DNA of 64,000 bases from Linnemannia schmuckeri (taxonomy: Eukaryota; Mortierellomycota; Mortierellomycetes; Mortierellales; Mortierellaceae). The translations under genes and the position numbers were made by a program. Shown here piece by piece: positions 10,921-21,721 of this stretch. The notes below the pieces were generated by a model, which was given only the letters and a program-made list of their open reading frames with translations, ran no database searches and was not told the origin of the DNA. The stretch spans positions 992,001 to 1,056,000 of the forward strand of contig JANATG010000009.1 of the NCBI GenBank assembly GCA_029449235.1, read 5' to 3'. Each line of letters starts with the position of its first letter. The first letter of the stretch is position 1.

Positions 10921-13900
10921 CCTGGTCTATTGCAATATCAATAATAAGCTGCTGCTGGTTTGCTGTTGAGTTGTCTGTGGAGGGAAGAAATTGGAGGCGC
11001 AAAAGCGCAATGAGGAGAAGAAGGAAGAGGACAAGAAATGGATGAGTCTGAGTGGTGTGCTTTTTGTAAGTGTTTGCTTTGTTTGTTTTTGTGTGTCTGT
11101 GTGTGTGTATTTTTTCCCGCTGCTGAGGTTTGGAGTGGCAAGTTGGCGGGAGAACAAAAGAAGATATATGAAGAAAAGGAGTTGTTTCCTTTGTACAATT
11201 GAAAACAAAGAAAAGGGTTGTTGGTTGCACAGGGACGAGAGCAAGAGGCGGTAGTCCGACTATCTGGTGTGTATATGCATGTGTAAGTGTTTTCTGATTC
11301 AAGACAACAGGAATGCAAATGGAATGAGGTAAAGTGAATTAAAGAGAAGAGATCTTTTTCAACGGAAGAAGAATCGAGGGTGGAAAAGGAAGAAAAAAGA
11401 AGGCAAACAAAGTAAACGAGACGAGAGAGAATAATAATAGTAAAAAAAAAAAAAAAAGGAGGAAAGACGCACTCACGGAGAAGGCGGATGGGGAGGAGGG
11501 GAAAGGGCGAGAAAGAGGAGGTGTTAGTGGTGTTGATGGTGATGGTGGTGAAGAGGGAGGGGAGGGGAGAGGAGAGAAAAGAAGAGAAGCACAGGAGAGA
11601 TGAAAAGAAAAAGGCACTCGAAGGCAAGGCCAGATTAAGGCAGACAATACTAATAAGAAGAACATACAGTAAGTAATGTAATGTAATGCAGTAGGGGCCA
11701 TGGAGTGGGGACCATGCGATGTTGTTGGCTATAGCCCGCTTGTTATTATTGCGGTTTAAGAGGGACGAATAAGGTGTTGTTCGATGTTCAGGTCAGGCGA
11801 GGTGATCTGCAAGAGAACGTGGAAGTGGACGTAACAATTGAAGTGGAAGTGTAAGTTGGAGTGGAGAGGAATGGATGAATGGCGTTCTGTGAAGGAAGAG
11901 AAAGGTGGATGAGTATGGAGCCGAGAGTGGAGAGTGGACCAGTGCAGAGAGAGTGGAGAGAAGTGGAGTGTGGAGAGTGGAGAAGTAAGTAAAGAGAACA
12001 AGAGTAAGAACAAGAAGGGAGGAGAGAGTGACAGAAAGTTCGCTACCTCATCCAACCTTCGGGCGGTAAAAAATGGCCGATGCTGGACACAGACTGCAAA
12101 CCTAAGGGTACTCTTCTTATCATCCCCCAATGGCCTTTGTTATGCCATAGCGTTGACCATTTTCTATTTTTTTTTTTTTGTTTTTCTGACTTTTGTTTTC
12201 GGTTTTCATGTTCAGCAAAAAAAAAAAAAAAAAAATGCATTGACCGCGGCGGCTCCGCTTGAGCCAATTTATCCACCCCTTGCTCTCTTCACCCCTTCCT
12301 ATGCCAGTTAGCTGCTCTTCGTTTCTGATTTGTGACCCCGGACACCCTCTTTATTTTTCGTTGCTCCTCGTCATATCCATTCTATCGGAGCCTAGAGAGG
12401 CGGAGTGAATAAAATAGGCAAAAAAGAGTCATACTTGGTCGGCGCCCACTCGACAGCCAGTCGATTAAACCGCGCAAGCTTTAGACACCACATTTCGGAC
12501 CTGGCGTAAATGGCTCAAAAGGCATAAAAGAAAAGAAGGAACAGTGGCAAAAGGGAAGGACACATACACTAACACACACGAGGTGGTAAAGCGAACTGAA
12601 GGCATGTATGGTGGTGTATGTATGTATGTATGTTTGTTTGTTTGCATGCAATATATTGCCTGTAATCCCCAATGAACTTTCATGTACTCTTTTTTTTGGG
12701 GGTGGGCGAGCAGGGTTGACGCCAGCCTCTGTCTCTTTTTTTTAGGCGCAACTACTCGAGTTAGGCAGAAAAGATGAAGTGGCAGTGAAAAAACAAGTGC
12801 GGGAAGAAAAAAAATGTGTAGGAGGGGAATGGCATGGACCCGTTGGCTGTTGACGGTGTGTGTTGCACAAAAAATAGTTGAAGGGACAAACAGTGCCGCA
12901 TAAGGGCATTTCTGGGCGCAAGGGAGTCCCATCTTGGGAAGGATAGAAGGGGAATGGAGGGGGCGTCATGAGACGGGTTTGTTTTGCCTACCTTACTGTG
13001 TGCGAAGATCTAAGTGAATGTAGGTGCCTGGAGGAGGGAATAAGTGATAGTGGTCGTGAATGGAGGACAGAGGGAAAGTTGTCTGTCGATAGGTTGGTCG
13101 GTCAAACGGACGAGGGTAGGGGAATGGTCGGCTGCAGATAGATGTGAGTGATGGATGCACAACAGCCAGTTTTTTTTTGCTGTTGCTTTTTGTGTGGGTG
13201 ATGGTTCAGGGGTATGGGTGGTCGTACAAAGTTTGTTCAGTCAAATGGAGCATCAATTTTAGGGTTGAGAGTTGGAGGGGGTCAATGAAAGGTGGTTACG
13301 ACGGATAGGTGAAGGTGAAGGATGAGGGTGGGTGTTGTGGATGAAGGATGAGTGGTAAGGGATAGGGCTGAGTTGAGGCGATTCCTGGAGCGAAGTGCCA
13401 CGGGAAAGTGCTGGCACAAGGAGTGTCGAGAGAAGGGGCAATCGTCAAGTGAGGGAAGGGAGATGGACCAGACGAGACGATAAAAAGAAAATAAAGAGAA
13501 GAAGAGGAAGAAGATAAGAAAAGAGTGGGAGGGAAAGGATGAGGAGTAAGAGAGAAAAAGTAAAGAAAGCAGGAAGGAAATGAAAGAATGAGCGACTGAA
13601 GAGAAAGAAGGAAAGGAGGAACACACGGCAAAGTGAATGCGAGAGATGAAAAGAGAAAAGAGAAAAGAATACGAATGCAATTCAATTATTGAAGACGAAA
13701 AAGGGATAACAAAAGGGAAGGGAAAATAAAATGGAGAATACTAAAAATGTAGCGAACTAAGCAATACAATGAAATAATAATAAAAAAAAAGGGCAGACAG
13801 ACAGAAAAGACGCTCGGGACAGGCACGGTCCAGTAAGAACCAGGAAGAAAAGAAGGAAGGCAGAGAGAAAGAGCGAGAGAAAGAGAGGAAGGGAGAAAGT

Positions 13901-16445
13901 GAAAGAGAGGAAGAGAGGAAGAGAGGAAGAGAGGAAGGAGATCGTAGCGATGAAAGTGTTGCTGCTGCTGTGTTATTCGTCTACAATTGCAGGGCTGTGA
14001 TGATAAAACTGATGATGATGGCAAAGGCGAAGACGAATGCGAAGAGTTGCAAAGCCATTCATTATCCATCATCGGACCCGTCAAACAAGCGCCTTTTACT
14101 ACTGCAATTGGCGTCGATATCCATCATCAGCCTCGATACTGACATGGGTTGAACTACATATGCTGCTCGAATCTCTTGTTCAACCTGTCAGTATTCTGGC
14201 TGCAGACTGACGTTTATCTCCTCAGACCATGTTGCTTGTCATCGAGACATTGGTGTGTTCAAGAAGCCGCCAACAATAATGACCGGCCAAGTGAAGATCC
14301 CAAGTGCCCCATAAACGTGAACCAGGGACAAAAAAAGGCTCAGCATACACAAAAATGGTCTCGCGGAAAGGACTCTTGCCATCTATGAGGCCGAGACAAC
14401 ATCGAAACAAAGGATCACATTCAAAAGGTGAGCCGACGTTTTTTTTTTTTTTTTTTAAACTTGTTCTTCGGTCCATGCGGGTTGAACCGATTTTTAGCCG
14501 GCCTTATTGATTTCTTTCACTCTTTTCGCTTTGGATTCCTTTTGCTTTTAAGATCCATCCTATCTCCGTCTTTTTCTCTTATTTTCTAATCGTATCATGC
14601 CTAATGAAATAGTAAATGACAAATAGTAGCTAGGCTATTGTATCCTTGGCAACCTCGGGTTAAAAAAAACTTCCTATTTGGCCCATGCTTCTTAGTGAAA
14701 CTTGGTCATCTCTCTATTTCCACAACTCTCAGCCCTCCAGGTACTCGAACATAACTGAAAAGAGCCATGTCAACCCTCAACGCGAAAACAAAAAACAAAA
14801 AAAAAATAAACCATGTGTGAAAATGAACAAATTCATTTGAGCCAAGTGGCTCAACCACTCCATCAAAACGGTGCATTGATTGAACACGACAAGGAAACAC
14901 ACATAGCTAGAAACAAAAAAGCTATTTGCGTTCATATCCAATCTCTCTTAATAACTCCTTTCTCCTTTCAAGTTCTCTCCTGAATAAAAAGAAATATTAT
15001 GAGCATTGGCCATGAGCGCGTAGAGTTTGGAACTCCTTCGATATTTTTTCTCCCTTTTGTCATTTTTCGTCAGTCTCGCTTATTTTGTGAGATTTGAATA
15101 TTAAGGATGTCCGTCGTCGTGCTCCTTACTTTTTTTTTTCTCATTTCTTATTTCTTATTCATTGACTCTCGCCTCTCACTTCGGCATGCCTAGCAAAGAA
15201 ACAAAAAATAAAACATAATGGACTGGGTTCAATAGACAAACTCATCAGCCCAACGCTACGCTAATTCAAAAAAGAAGGCATGTCGAGAACTTGACAGACA
15301 AATAAAAGAGACAAGGCAGACCGAAAAAAGGGAGAATAAAATATGTTTTTGTTCTCAGCATGAAGAGAAAGTTGGATGGTCCGTCCATCTACTCCCGGAG
15401 CAGAGTTTTACCCGCCTATCTAACGTTGCAAAAGAACACGAGCGAGCAAGTACCAGTGAATCAAGGCGGCTACAGCAGTCAAGGAGCGAGTACGTTGTGA
15501 TGCCGCAAGGGGGGACCAGGAGAATGATGGTTTAGATGCGGGTTGACGATTTTTCTTCCATTTTTTGCTACTTCCATAGATTGTTAAGAGGAGAGAAAGA
15601 CAGAGAGTTGATGAAAAGTACCTCAACCACAAAGCATAAGATAGATGGATGTGCTTTTACGCGATCTTGCTTTTTTTTTTTTTTTTTTTCCTTTTATTTT
15701 CTTGTCGTCCACTCTTCATTCTCAAGCAGCCTTTCCTTTCAGATCACCGTTCGTTTCTCTTTGTATTCACAATCAAGTCAATTGACGGTATGCACATGTA
15801 TCCCTTTGAGGAGAGAGAGAAAGGAAAGACTATTAGTAACATGCCGCATCTCATTCTTTTTTCATTTCTTCATTTCTCCACAACAGTCCTCTCGGTCTCT
15901 AGATCGAGCGCCATAACAACGAGAATACGCGTTCAGATATTTCCGTAGGTTTGAGGTACTCCTGGAGAATTATGAACGGATGGTCAGAGATGGATATGTC
16001 GTGTCTGGAGAGACGTAGGCGATCGTCGTCGCGCCGAGTCTAGGGTTGTATGCTTCTTTGCCGTGTCGATCTTTTGCTCAGGCACAAGCATCGGCCCGTC
16101 GAAATCTTAGCGGAGGCAAGCGTCATGTGATAGTTAAGTCTGACCAATCAAATTCAGGTCCATGTGAATCCCTTTTGACCGATCGGTTTGCCTGCCTGCT
16201 TGTCTGTCACTCTCTTCCACCTGCTTCCAGAGCAACAACAGACGGGAGGCAAAAAAAAAGACGAGTGTCATTTTTCCCTTTTGGCTTTGCACTTCTTTAC
16301 TCTTCCCCCACTTTATCCACTCCTTCCACTCCACTCTTCACTCTCCACTCTCTCCATCCATTCGTCTCGACCTTGTCTTTTTCTACTTTTCTTTGCTCTA
16401 CTCTTCCTCCTCGTCCTTTCTTACATCGACAAACACATATAAAAC
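10921..16445. other. 5.5 kb gene-poor, purine-rich spacer
   Basis: It lies between the divergent kinase (-) and Pex13 (+) genes. From about 10980 to 13970 the plus strand is strongly GA-rich, i.e. pyrimidine-rich on the kinase strand, as in leaders of other genes here. The part from 16270 to 16445 is CT-rich on plus, the Pex13 leader. Simple A/T runs occur at 12165-12235, 14440-14456 and 15671-15689. No conserved protein is recognised; one weak short ORF (15418-15632, minus) is discussed separately. No tRNA is seen. Confidence 0.5.
13440..13970 (+). repeat. Polypurine (GA) low-complexity tract
   Basis: Over about 500 nt the plus strand consists almost entirely of A and G, with repeated GAGAGGAA and GAAAGA words, densest from 13840 to 13945. 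Such tracts can form triplex structures (general knowledge); here it may simply be leader or promoter sequence of the kinase gene. Confidence 0.6.
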
Positions 16446-18629
16446 ATGCCCGAAAAGCCATGGGAAAGAGCCAGACAGGCTAATCCTGCCGCAACCTCTG
16501 CTGGCCCCGCACCGCCCGCTCTGCCTGCCTCCTCACCCGCAGCTATGTCCTCCAGCACAACCGACCTTGCTGGTGCCCCCGCCCTCCCCGCCCGCTCCAA
16601 CGCCATGGGTGCCATGGGCGCTACTTCCACTGGATACCGACCAGGTAAATACATACTTGTTTACACGATGTCTTGTAGAAGATGGACTTAAAGCCCAATC
16701 AGGAAAACAGGAAATAAGGACAAAAAATAAGAAAGATCAATAGGACTTGACTTGGCTTCTACAATAAGCGGGAATACCACACCACTACCATAACAATAAC
16801 GACAACACCAACAACATCAACAACAACAACGATAGCAACAGCAACAAGGGAGCGAGTGCAAAAAGAGAAACGGATTTATCAGCCGGTGACATATTTAGTT
16901 TGTTGGTGTTGTTGTCATGGTGTATTGTGTGTAAGATTGTACGGTGTAATATTTATTTATTTTTCCTGGCCAGAGTGAGAGACAAGTTTAGTTTGCGGCG
17001 AACTCGTCAGCCGAAGCCGAGGGTAAAATGGCAGACCCATTTTTTGATTCGTCTTGGCTTATTTTACACCTCTCCACCCACACCGACACCCACCCGGACG
17101 GATTATTTTTTTCTTTCACTTTCCAGAGACATCTTAAAAATCCCCCGTGTCTGGCCTCCCTCCGTCCCTTCTTTCCTTCATTTTTACTCTTTACCCCCAC
17201 AACTTTTTTTGTATCTTGTCTCTCTCTTTTTTATTTTTCTCCTCTTTTCCTTTCTTTCCTCTTTATTTTCCTCCCTTTTTTTCACTCCCTTCCTTCCCAT
17301 ACCTCCCTTCAGTTGCTTACCTTTCTTCTCTTTCCACTCATTGTCCGAAAAAAAAACAAACAAAAAACTCGCTCCTAACCATCTCCCTCTACTCTCTACC
17401 TTATCGTACGTTTTAAAGGCATGAACGGCTACGGCACTGGATACGGAAGCACCGGATACGGAATGTCCGGCTACGGCTCAAGCTACGGATCCTCTTACTC
17501 CTCGCCCTACAACAGAATGGGTGGATACGGCTCCAGCTATGGGTCCTCTTACTCCTCGCCTTACTCCCGCATGGGTGGATACGGTGGATACGGCTCCTCT
17601 TATGGTGGCTATGGTTCGTCCTATGGTGGATATGGCTCCAGCTATGGTGGTTATGGCATGAACAGGATGGGAATGAACGGAATGAATGGGATGAACGGGA
17701 TGAACGGAATGAATGGCCCTATGGGTCCCGAGGAAATGTCGTTGATGCAGCGTATGGAGCAAGGCTCGGCCCCCACTTTCCAGCTGATCGAGTCTGTTGT
17801 TGGTGCCTTTGGTGGATTTGCCCAGATGCTGGAGTCGACCTTCATGGCCACTCATTCGTCGTTCATGGCTATGGTCGGTGTTGCAGAGCAGTTTGGGCAC
17901 TTGCGTGGCTATCTGGGCCAGGTTTTGAGCATCTTTGCCCTGCTGAGATGGGCCAAGAGCCTCGCCTACCGTATGGTCGGCATGAAGGCCCCCGTCAACA
18001 CTCAGGAGCTCACTCCCGGTAACTTCCAGGAGTTCCAGGCCCAGCCGAGATATTCCAAGCGCCCCATCGTCATCTTCTTGCTCGCCGTCTTTGGCTTGCC
18101 CTACTTGATGGGACGTTTGATCCGTGCTCTTTCCAACAGAAACCCTGCTCCTCAGCAGGGTCAACTGACCGGCCAGGAGGGCCAGGTCGCTCAGCCCGGA
18201 GCACCTGCACCTGTCAACCCCCAGAGTTTGGACTTTGCCCGCGCTCTCTACGACTTTACGCCTTCCAACACTCAACAGGAGCTGGCCTTCCGTCGCGGTG
18301 ATATCATTGCCATCTTGAGTCGACAGGACCCCATGGGACAAGAGTCACTCTGGTGGAGAGGGCGCCTCCGTAACGGCGAGATGGGTCTGTTCCCCAGCAA
18401 TTATGTTGAGATTATCAACAAGGGCGGTAGCGGCAACACCAGCGGCAACAGTGGAAACCCTGCCGTCGGATCTGCAAGTCATCCTGGAGCACCCGGCGCA
18501 CCCAACATGACGTCGTCTTCAGCAACCGGACCAGCCGCAAACGGATTTCCGGCTCAGCCAACATCTCAACAGGCTGCTGACATCCAGGCTGCCCTTGCCG
18601 GTTCGGCCTTTGAAGAGTTCAAGTTTTAA
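16446..18629 (+). CDS. PEX13: Peroxin Pex13, docking complex SH3 protein
   Basis: Two exons: 16446-16644 and 17419-18629 (469 aa), with a 774-nt intron. Pex13 is a peroxisomal membrane peroxin that docks the Pex5 and Pex7 import receptors with Pex14. The N-terminus is Pro/Ala-rich. Residues about 68-160 are a Tyr/Gly/Ser repeat (SGYGSSYGSS-type units) ending in Met/Asn/Gly repeats. A conserved Pex13 membrane region follows (TFQLIESVVGAFGGFAQMLE, then LRGYLGQVLSIFALLRWAK). An SH3 domain sits at about residues 337-399 (ARALYDFTPS, ELAFRRGDIIAI, WWRGRL, GLFPSNYVEI). The tail is Gly/Ser/Ala-rich. The acceptor AAAG before exon 2 is weak, but the phase fits and gives GYRPGMNGYG. Confidence 0.93.
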
Positions 18630-19159
18630 AACGACATCCTATGAACCCCTGTAACATCACCTTTTATTTTTCGAACTGTCTGAATCAATTGGTTATCAGG
18701 CGCTCGTTTCCCCCTTTTTCAGCCTTCCTCTCACGACATCTCGTACCTTTCCTCTCTTCTCTCCTCTTTCACTTTTTTGTTGCTATGCCCAACATTCTAT
18801 ACCTGTACATTATTTCACCCAAATAAAAAAACGATAATGATCTCAAGCACACGAACAGAACGCTGTCATAATTCTTTATTATGTTAGTGCTATTTCGCAA
18901 AGACTTGCTCCGTCATTCCTTCTTCGAAAGGCCGTCTTGCAGGATCCAACGTACAAGTAATTCAATCATAGGTTGAGATACATTTGATGGTAAGAAGTGT
19001 GTACTTGGATGGTTGCTGCTGGTGGCAGACATGCAGACTTCATAGCAGTCACATGTCTGCCTATGGTCGGCTGAAGTGACTGACACATTCTGACCTTTTT
19101 AGAAAAAGCATTCCCTTTTCAACTCCACACCTCTAACCTTTCAGACCATTCACAGCACC
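18630..19159. other. Pex13-Beclin spacer
   Basis: It holds the Pex13 3' UTR and the Beclin promoter. No ORF of interest is seen. Confidence 0.5.
18822..18827 (+). terminator. AATAAA poly(A) signal of Pex13
   Basis: A canonical hexamer about 190 nt after the Pex13 stop codon, within a T-rich 3' region. Confidence 0.5.
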
Positions 19160-21339
19160 ATGGCTTCCACATCCGCACGCCTCTTTGTCTGCCAAAAGTG
19201 CAATCAGCAGCTCGGAATCGACGAGTCTTTACAGGACATTCATTCAACCGCCTTTGACCTCCTCTTGGGTATTCATTGCTGCCAAGTCTTTTAGTGTCGC
19301 TAGTGACTGTGTGCTTTTTTGAGTCTAGTAGCGACTGACGTAGTCTTACTTCGCTTAACTTGTCCCGCCTTCTCCTTTCCTTTTTCATAGGGCCTCTTTC
19401 AGATCATTCTGGGCACAACTCAGGAGTATCTGCAGACAAAAAGACAGCAAAGACTGGAGCCCCACAAGGGACCTCAGGACATGGGTCAAGGAACCAATGC
19501 GGCTCTTCTGGAGACCCCTCTCGCACAGAAGCAGTCTACACTCGTTCGATTCCTCCTTCCAGTGTCCAATCTGGATCTCGACTCGGTATCCACGATCATT
19601 CAGCCTCTCCTTCTCATCACATGCATGCTCCCATGGATACAGCAGAGTCGTTTGTTATGCTCTCCAAAGGAAGCACTCTGGACTCGACTCATTTGCCACA
19701 ATTGAACAACAACCAATCTTACTACGCCCGTGGGACCCTTTCCTCAGGCAGTAACAAATCGCCTGGCGGCAATAACATGAACATCAATAATAGCAGTGCT
19801 GCAGGAACACTGAACGGTGGTCCATCAAATGGAGGCTCTAGTGCCGCCAGTCGTCTTAAATCTCTCTCAGGAGGGCAAGGAATGGATGGCATGGAGAGTC
19901 TGCACACCGAAAGAACGGCGAAGGCAAATCGACTGCGGACAACGGGAAAGCTTTTTGACCTCATGTCGTCCAAATCCGATATTGACCACCCACTCTGCCA
20001 TGAGTGTGCCGAGATGCTGTCCGACTCCTTGGCGAGACAGCTGAGAGACGTATCCAAGGAACGGGACTGTTACATCAACTTTTTGCGGATAGTCCACTCG
20101 AATGTGGCGAGCGATGAAGAGATGGAGGCACTGGAGGCAGAGATTAAGCAGATTCAGCTGGACGAAAGCGCATCCATCAAGGCGCTCCGGGACATCGAGG
20201 AGCAACAGCGAGCGGTCCGGGAAGAGATTGCGCTTTTGGAACAGCAGTCTCTAGAACTGGACAAAGAAGAAGAGCAGTAAGGACATTTATTACATCACTT
20301 ATATTGATGCTATTGCTACATTTTCTCCTGTAGTTAATACTCAGTTCTTATTCGGATATAGATATTGGCAAGAATGCAATGAGTTTCAGCAGACTCTTCA
20401 GACATTCCACAACGAGCGGGATAGCGTCAACCTCAAATACGACTATGACTCCCGGCAACTGGAAAAGCTCCACAAAACCAATGTCTACAACGACACCTTT
20501 TGTATTTCTCACGACGGGAACTTTGCAACGATCAATGGATTCAGACTGGGAAGGCTTCCTACGCAACCCGTGGACTGGGCCGAGATCAATGCTGCTTGGG
20601 GTCAGACGCTACTCCTGCTTCATACCATTGCCAATAAGTTGAATTTTGAGTTCAAGACATATCGTCTGGTGCCCCTGGGATCATTTTCAAGGATTGATAA
20701 GATTGAAGGTGACCGAGCGAGTTATGAGCTGTATGGTTCGGGCGAGTACGCGATCGGTCGTGTGTTCTTGAACCGACGGTTTGATAATGCCATGGTGGCG
20801 TTTTTGAATTGTCTCCAGCAGCTCGGAGATTACGCCGAGCAGCAGGGTGGCCAAGGGCCTCGACTGGAACTTCCTTACAAGTATGTTGCTGTTTCTGTTT
20901 TGTTTCATTCCGCGGTATTTCGGTTGTTCTATACACTCTATTAACCTGATACACGCATTTACACCTGTGAAATAGAATTGTCAAGGATAGGATTGGCGAT
21001 GCGTCGATCAAGCTTCATTTCAGTCAGGGCGAGACCTGGACCCGTGCTCTGAAGTATATGCTGACCAACACCAAGGTAAAAAGATAGCTACATACCAATG
21101 CCATTGACTATTGATTCGGGTTATGTCACTGACCTTACTTCCTAATCTATTTCTATATGCCATAGTGGATACTTGCGTATGCTTCTAGTGCGGCGGCATC
21201 GAATATGACGTCGTACACGCCCTCTGTACCGTCACTGCCCATCTCGCGGAGATCTTCGCCTGCGGTCAAGAGCCAACAATCAAAGGACTCCGAGCAGGAG
21301 CGAGATCGAGAGCGAGAGCGAGAACGAGTGCGTGCCTGA
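19160..21339 (+). CDS. ATG6: Beclin-1/Atg6/Vps30
   Basis: Five exons: 19160-19268, 19391-20276, 20362-20880, 20976-21075, 21166-21339 (595 aa). It is the regulatory subunit of the class III PI3-kinase (Vps34) complexes that act in autophagy and endosomal sorting. N-terminal FVCQKCNQQL and internal HPLCHECAEML carry the two paired CxxC units seen in human Beclin-1. A Ser/Gly-rich linker separates them. A coiled coil (about residues 255-345) is followed by the evolutionarily conserved domain: YNDTFCISHDGNFATINGFR, then INAAWGQTLLLLHTIANKL and FKTYRLVPLGSFSRI. The C-terminus ends in an Arg/Glu-dipeptide run. The protein is longer than human Beclin-1 (450 aa), mainly through the linker and C-terminal tail. 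Confidence 0.96.
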
Positions 21340-21721
21340 ACGAAGTGTCTTCTAATAAATTTCGCATTGAAGATTGGGGCGTGACCTCTTTTCCCTTTTT
21401 TTCTTCCCCTTGACAGGTCTCTTTTGCTGCCAGACTGCCTGACCCATCATCCTTTGCCTTCTCTTTGCTCCAGTTCCTTTTCACATCCTCTCCGCCACCT
21501 TCGAACGTCTCGTTCACATCCGACTGCCACATCACTCTCACTCTTACTCTCACTCTCACTCAGTCTACTCAAAGTTACATCAACAAGAACAATTTACCAG
21601 ACCGACATACATTCATCACTTTCATCTCACTCGCTCACTCACGCCTCATTGAGGTTAAACACATCAAACCAACACATACACACAACAACCAGCGACCTTT
21701 TTTTTTCTTTTTTTTTTTGCC
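21340..21721. promoter_or_regulatory. Promoter and leader of the dynein chain gene
   Basis: CT-rich on the plus strand, with CTCACT repeats near 21535-21560 and a short T-run just before the ATG at 21722, the usual look of leaders in this window. Confidence 0.5.
21354..21359 (+). terminator. AATAAA poly(A) signal of Beclin gene
   Basis: The hexamer starts only 15 nt after the Beclin stop codon, which implies a very short 3' UTR ahead of the dynein promoter 360 nt further on. Confidence 0.5.

Noticed and set aside
17478..18341. 287-codon open frame antisense to Pex13
   Set aside because: It is a shadow of the biased Gly/Tyr/Ser codons of Pex13, with no recognisable domain.
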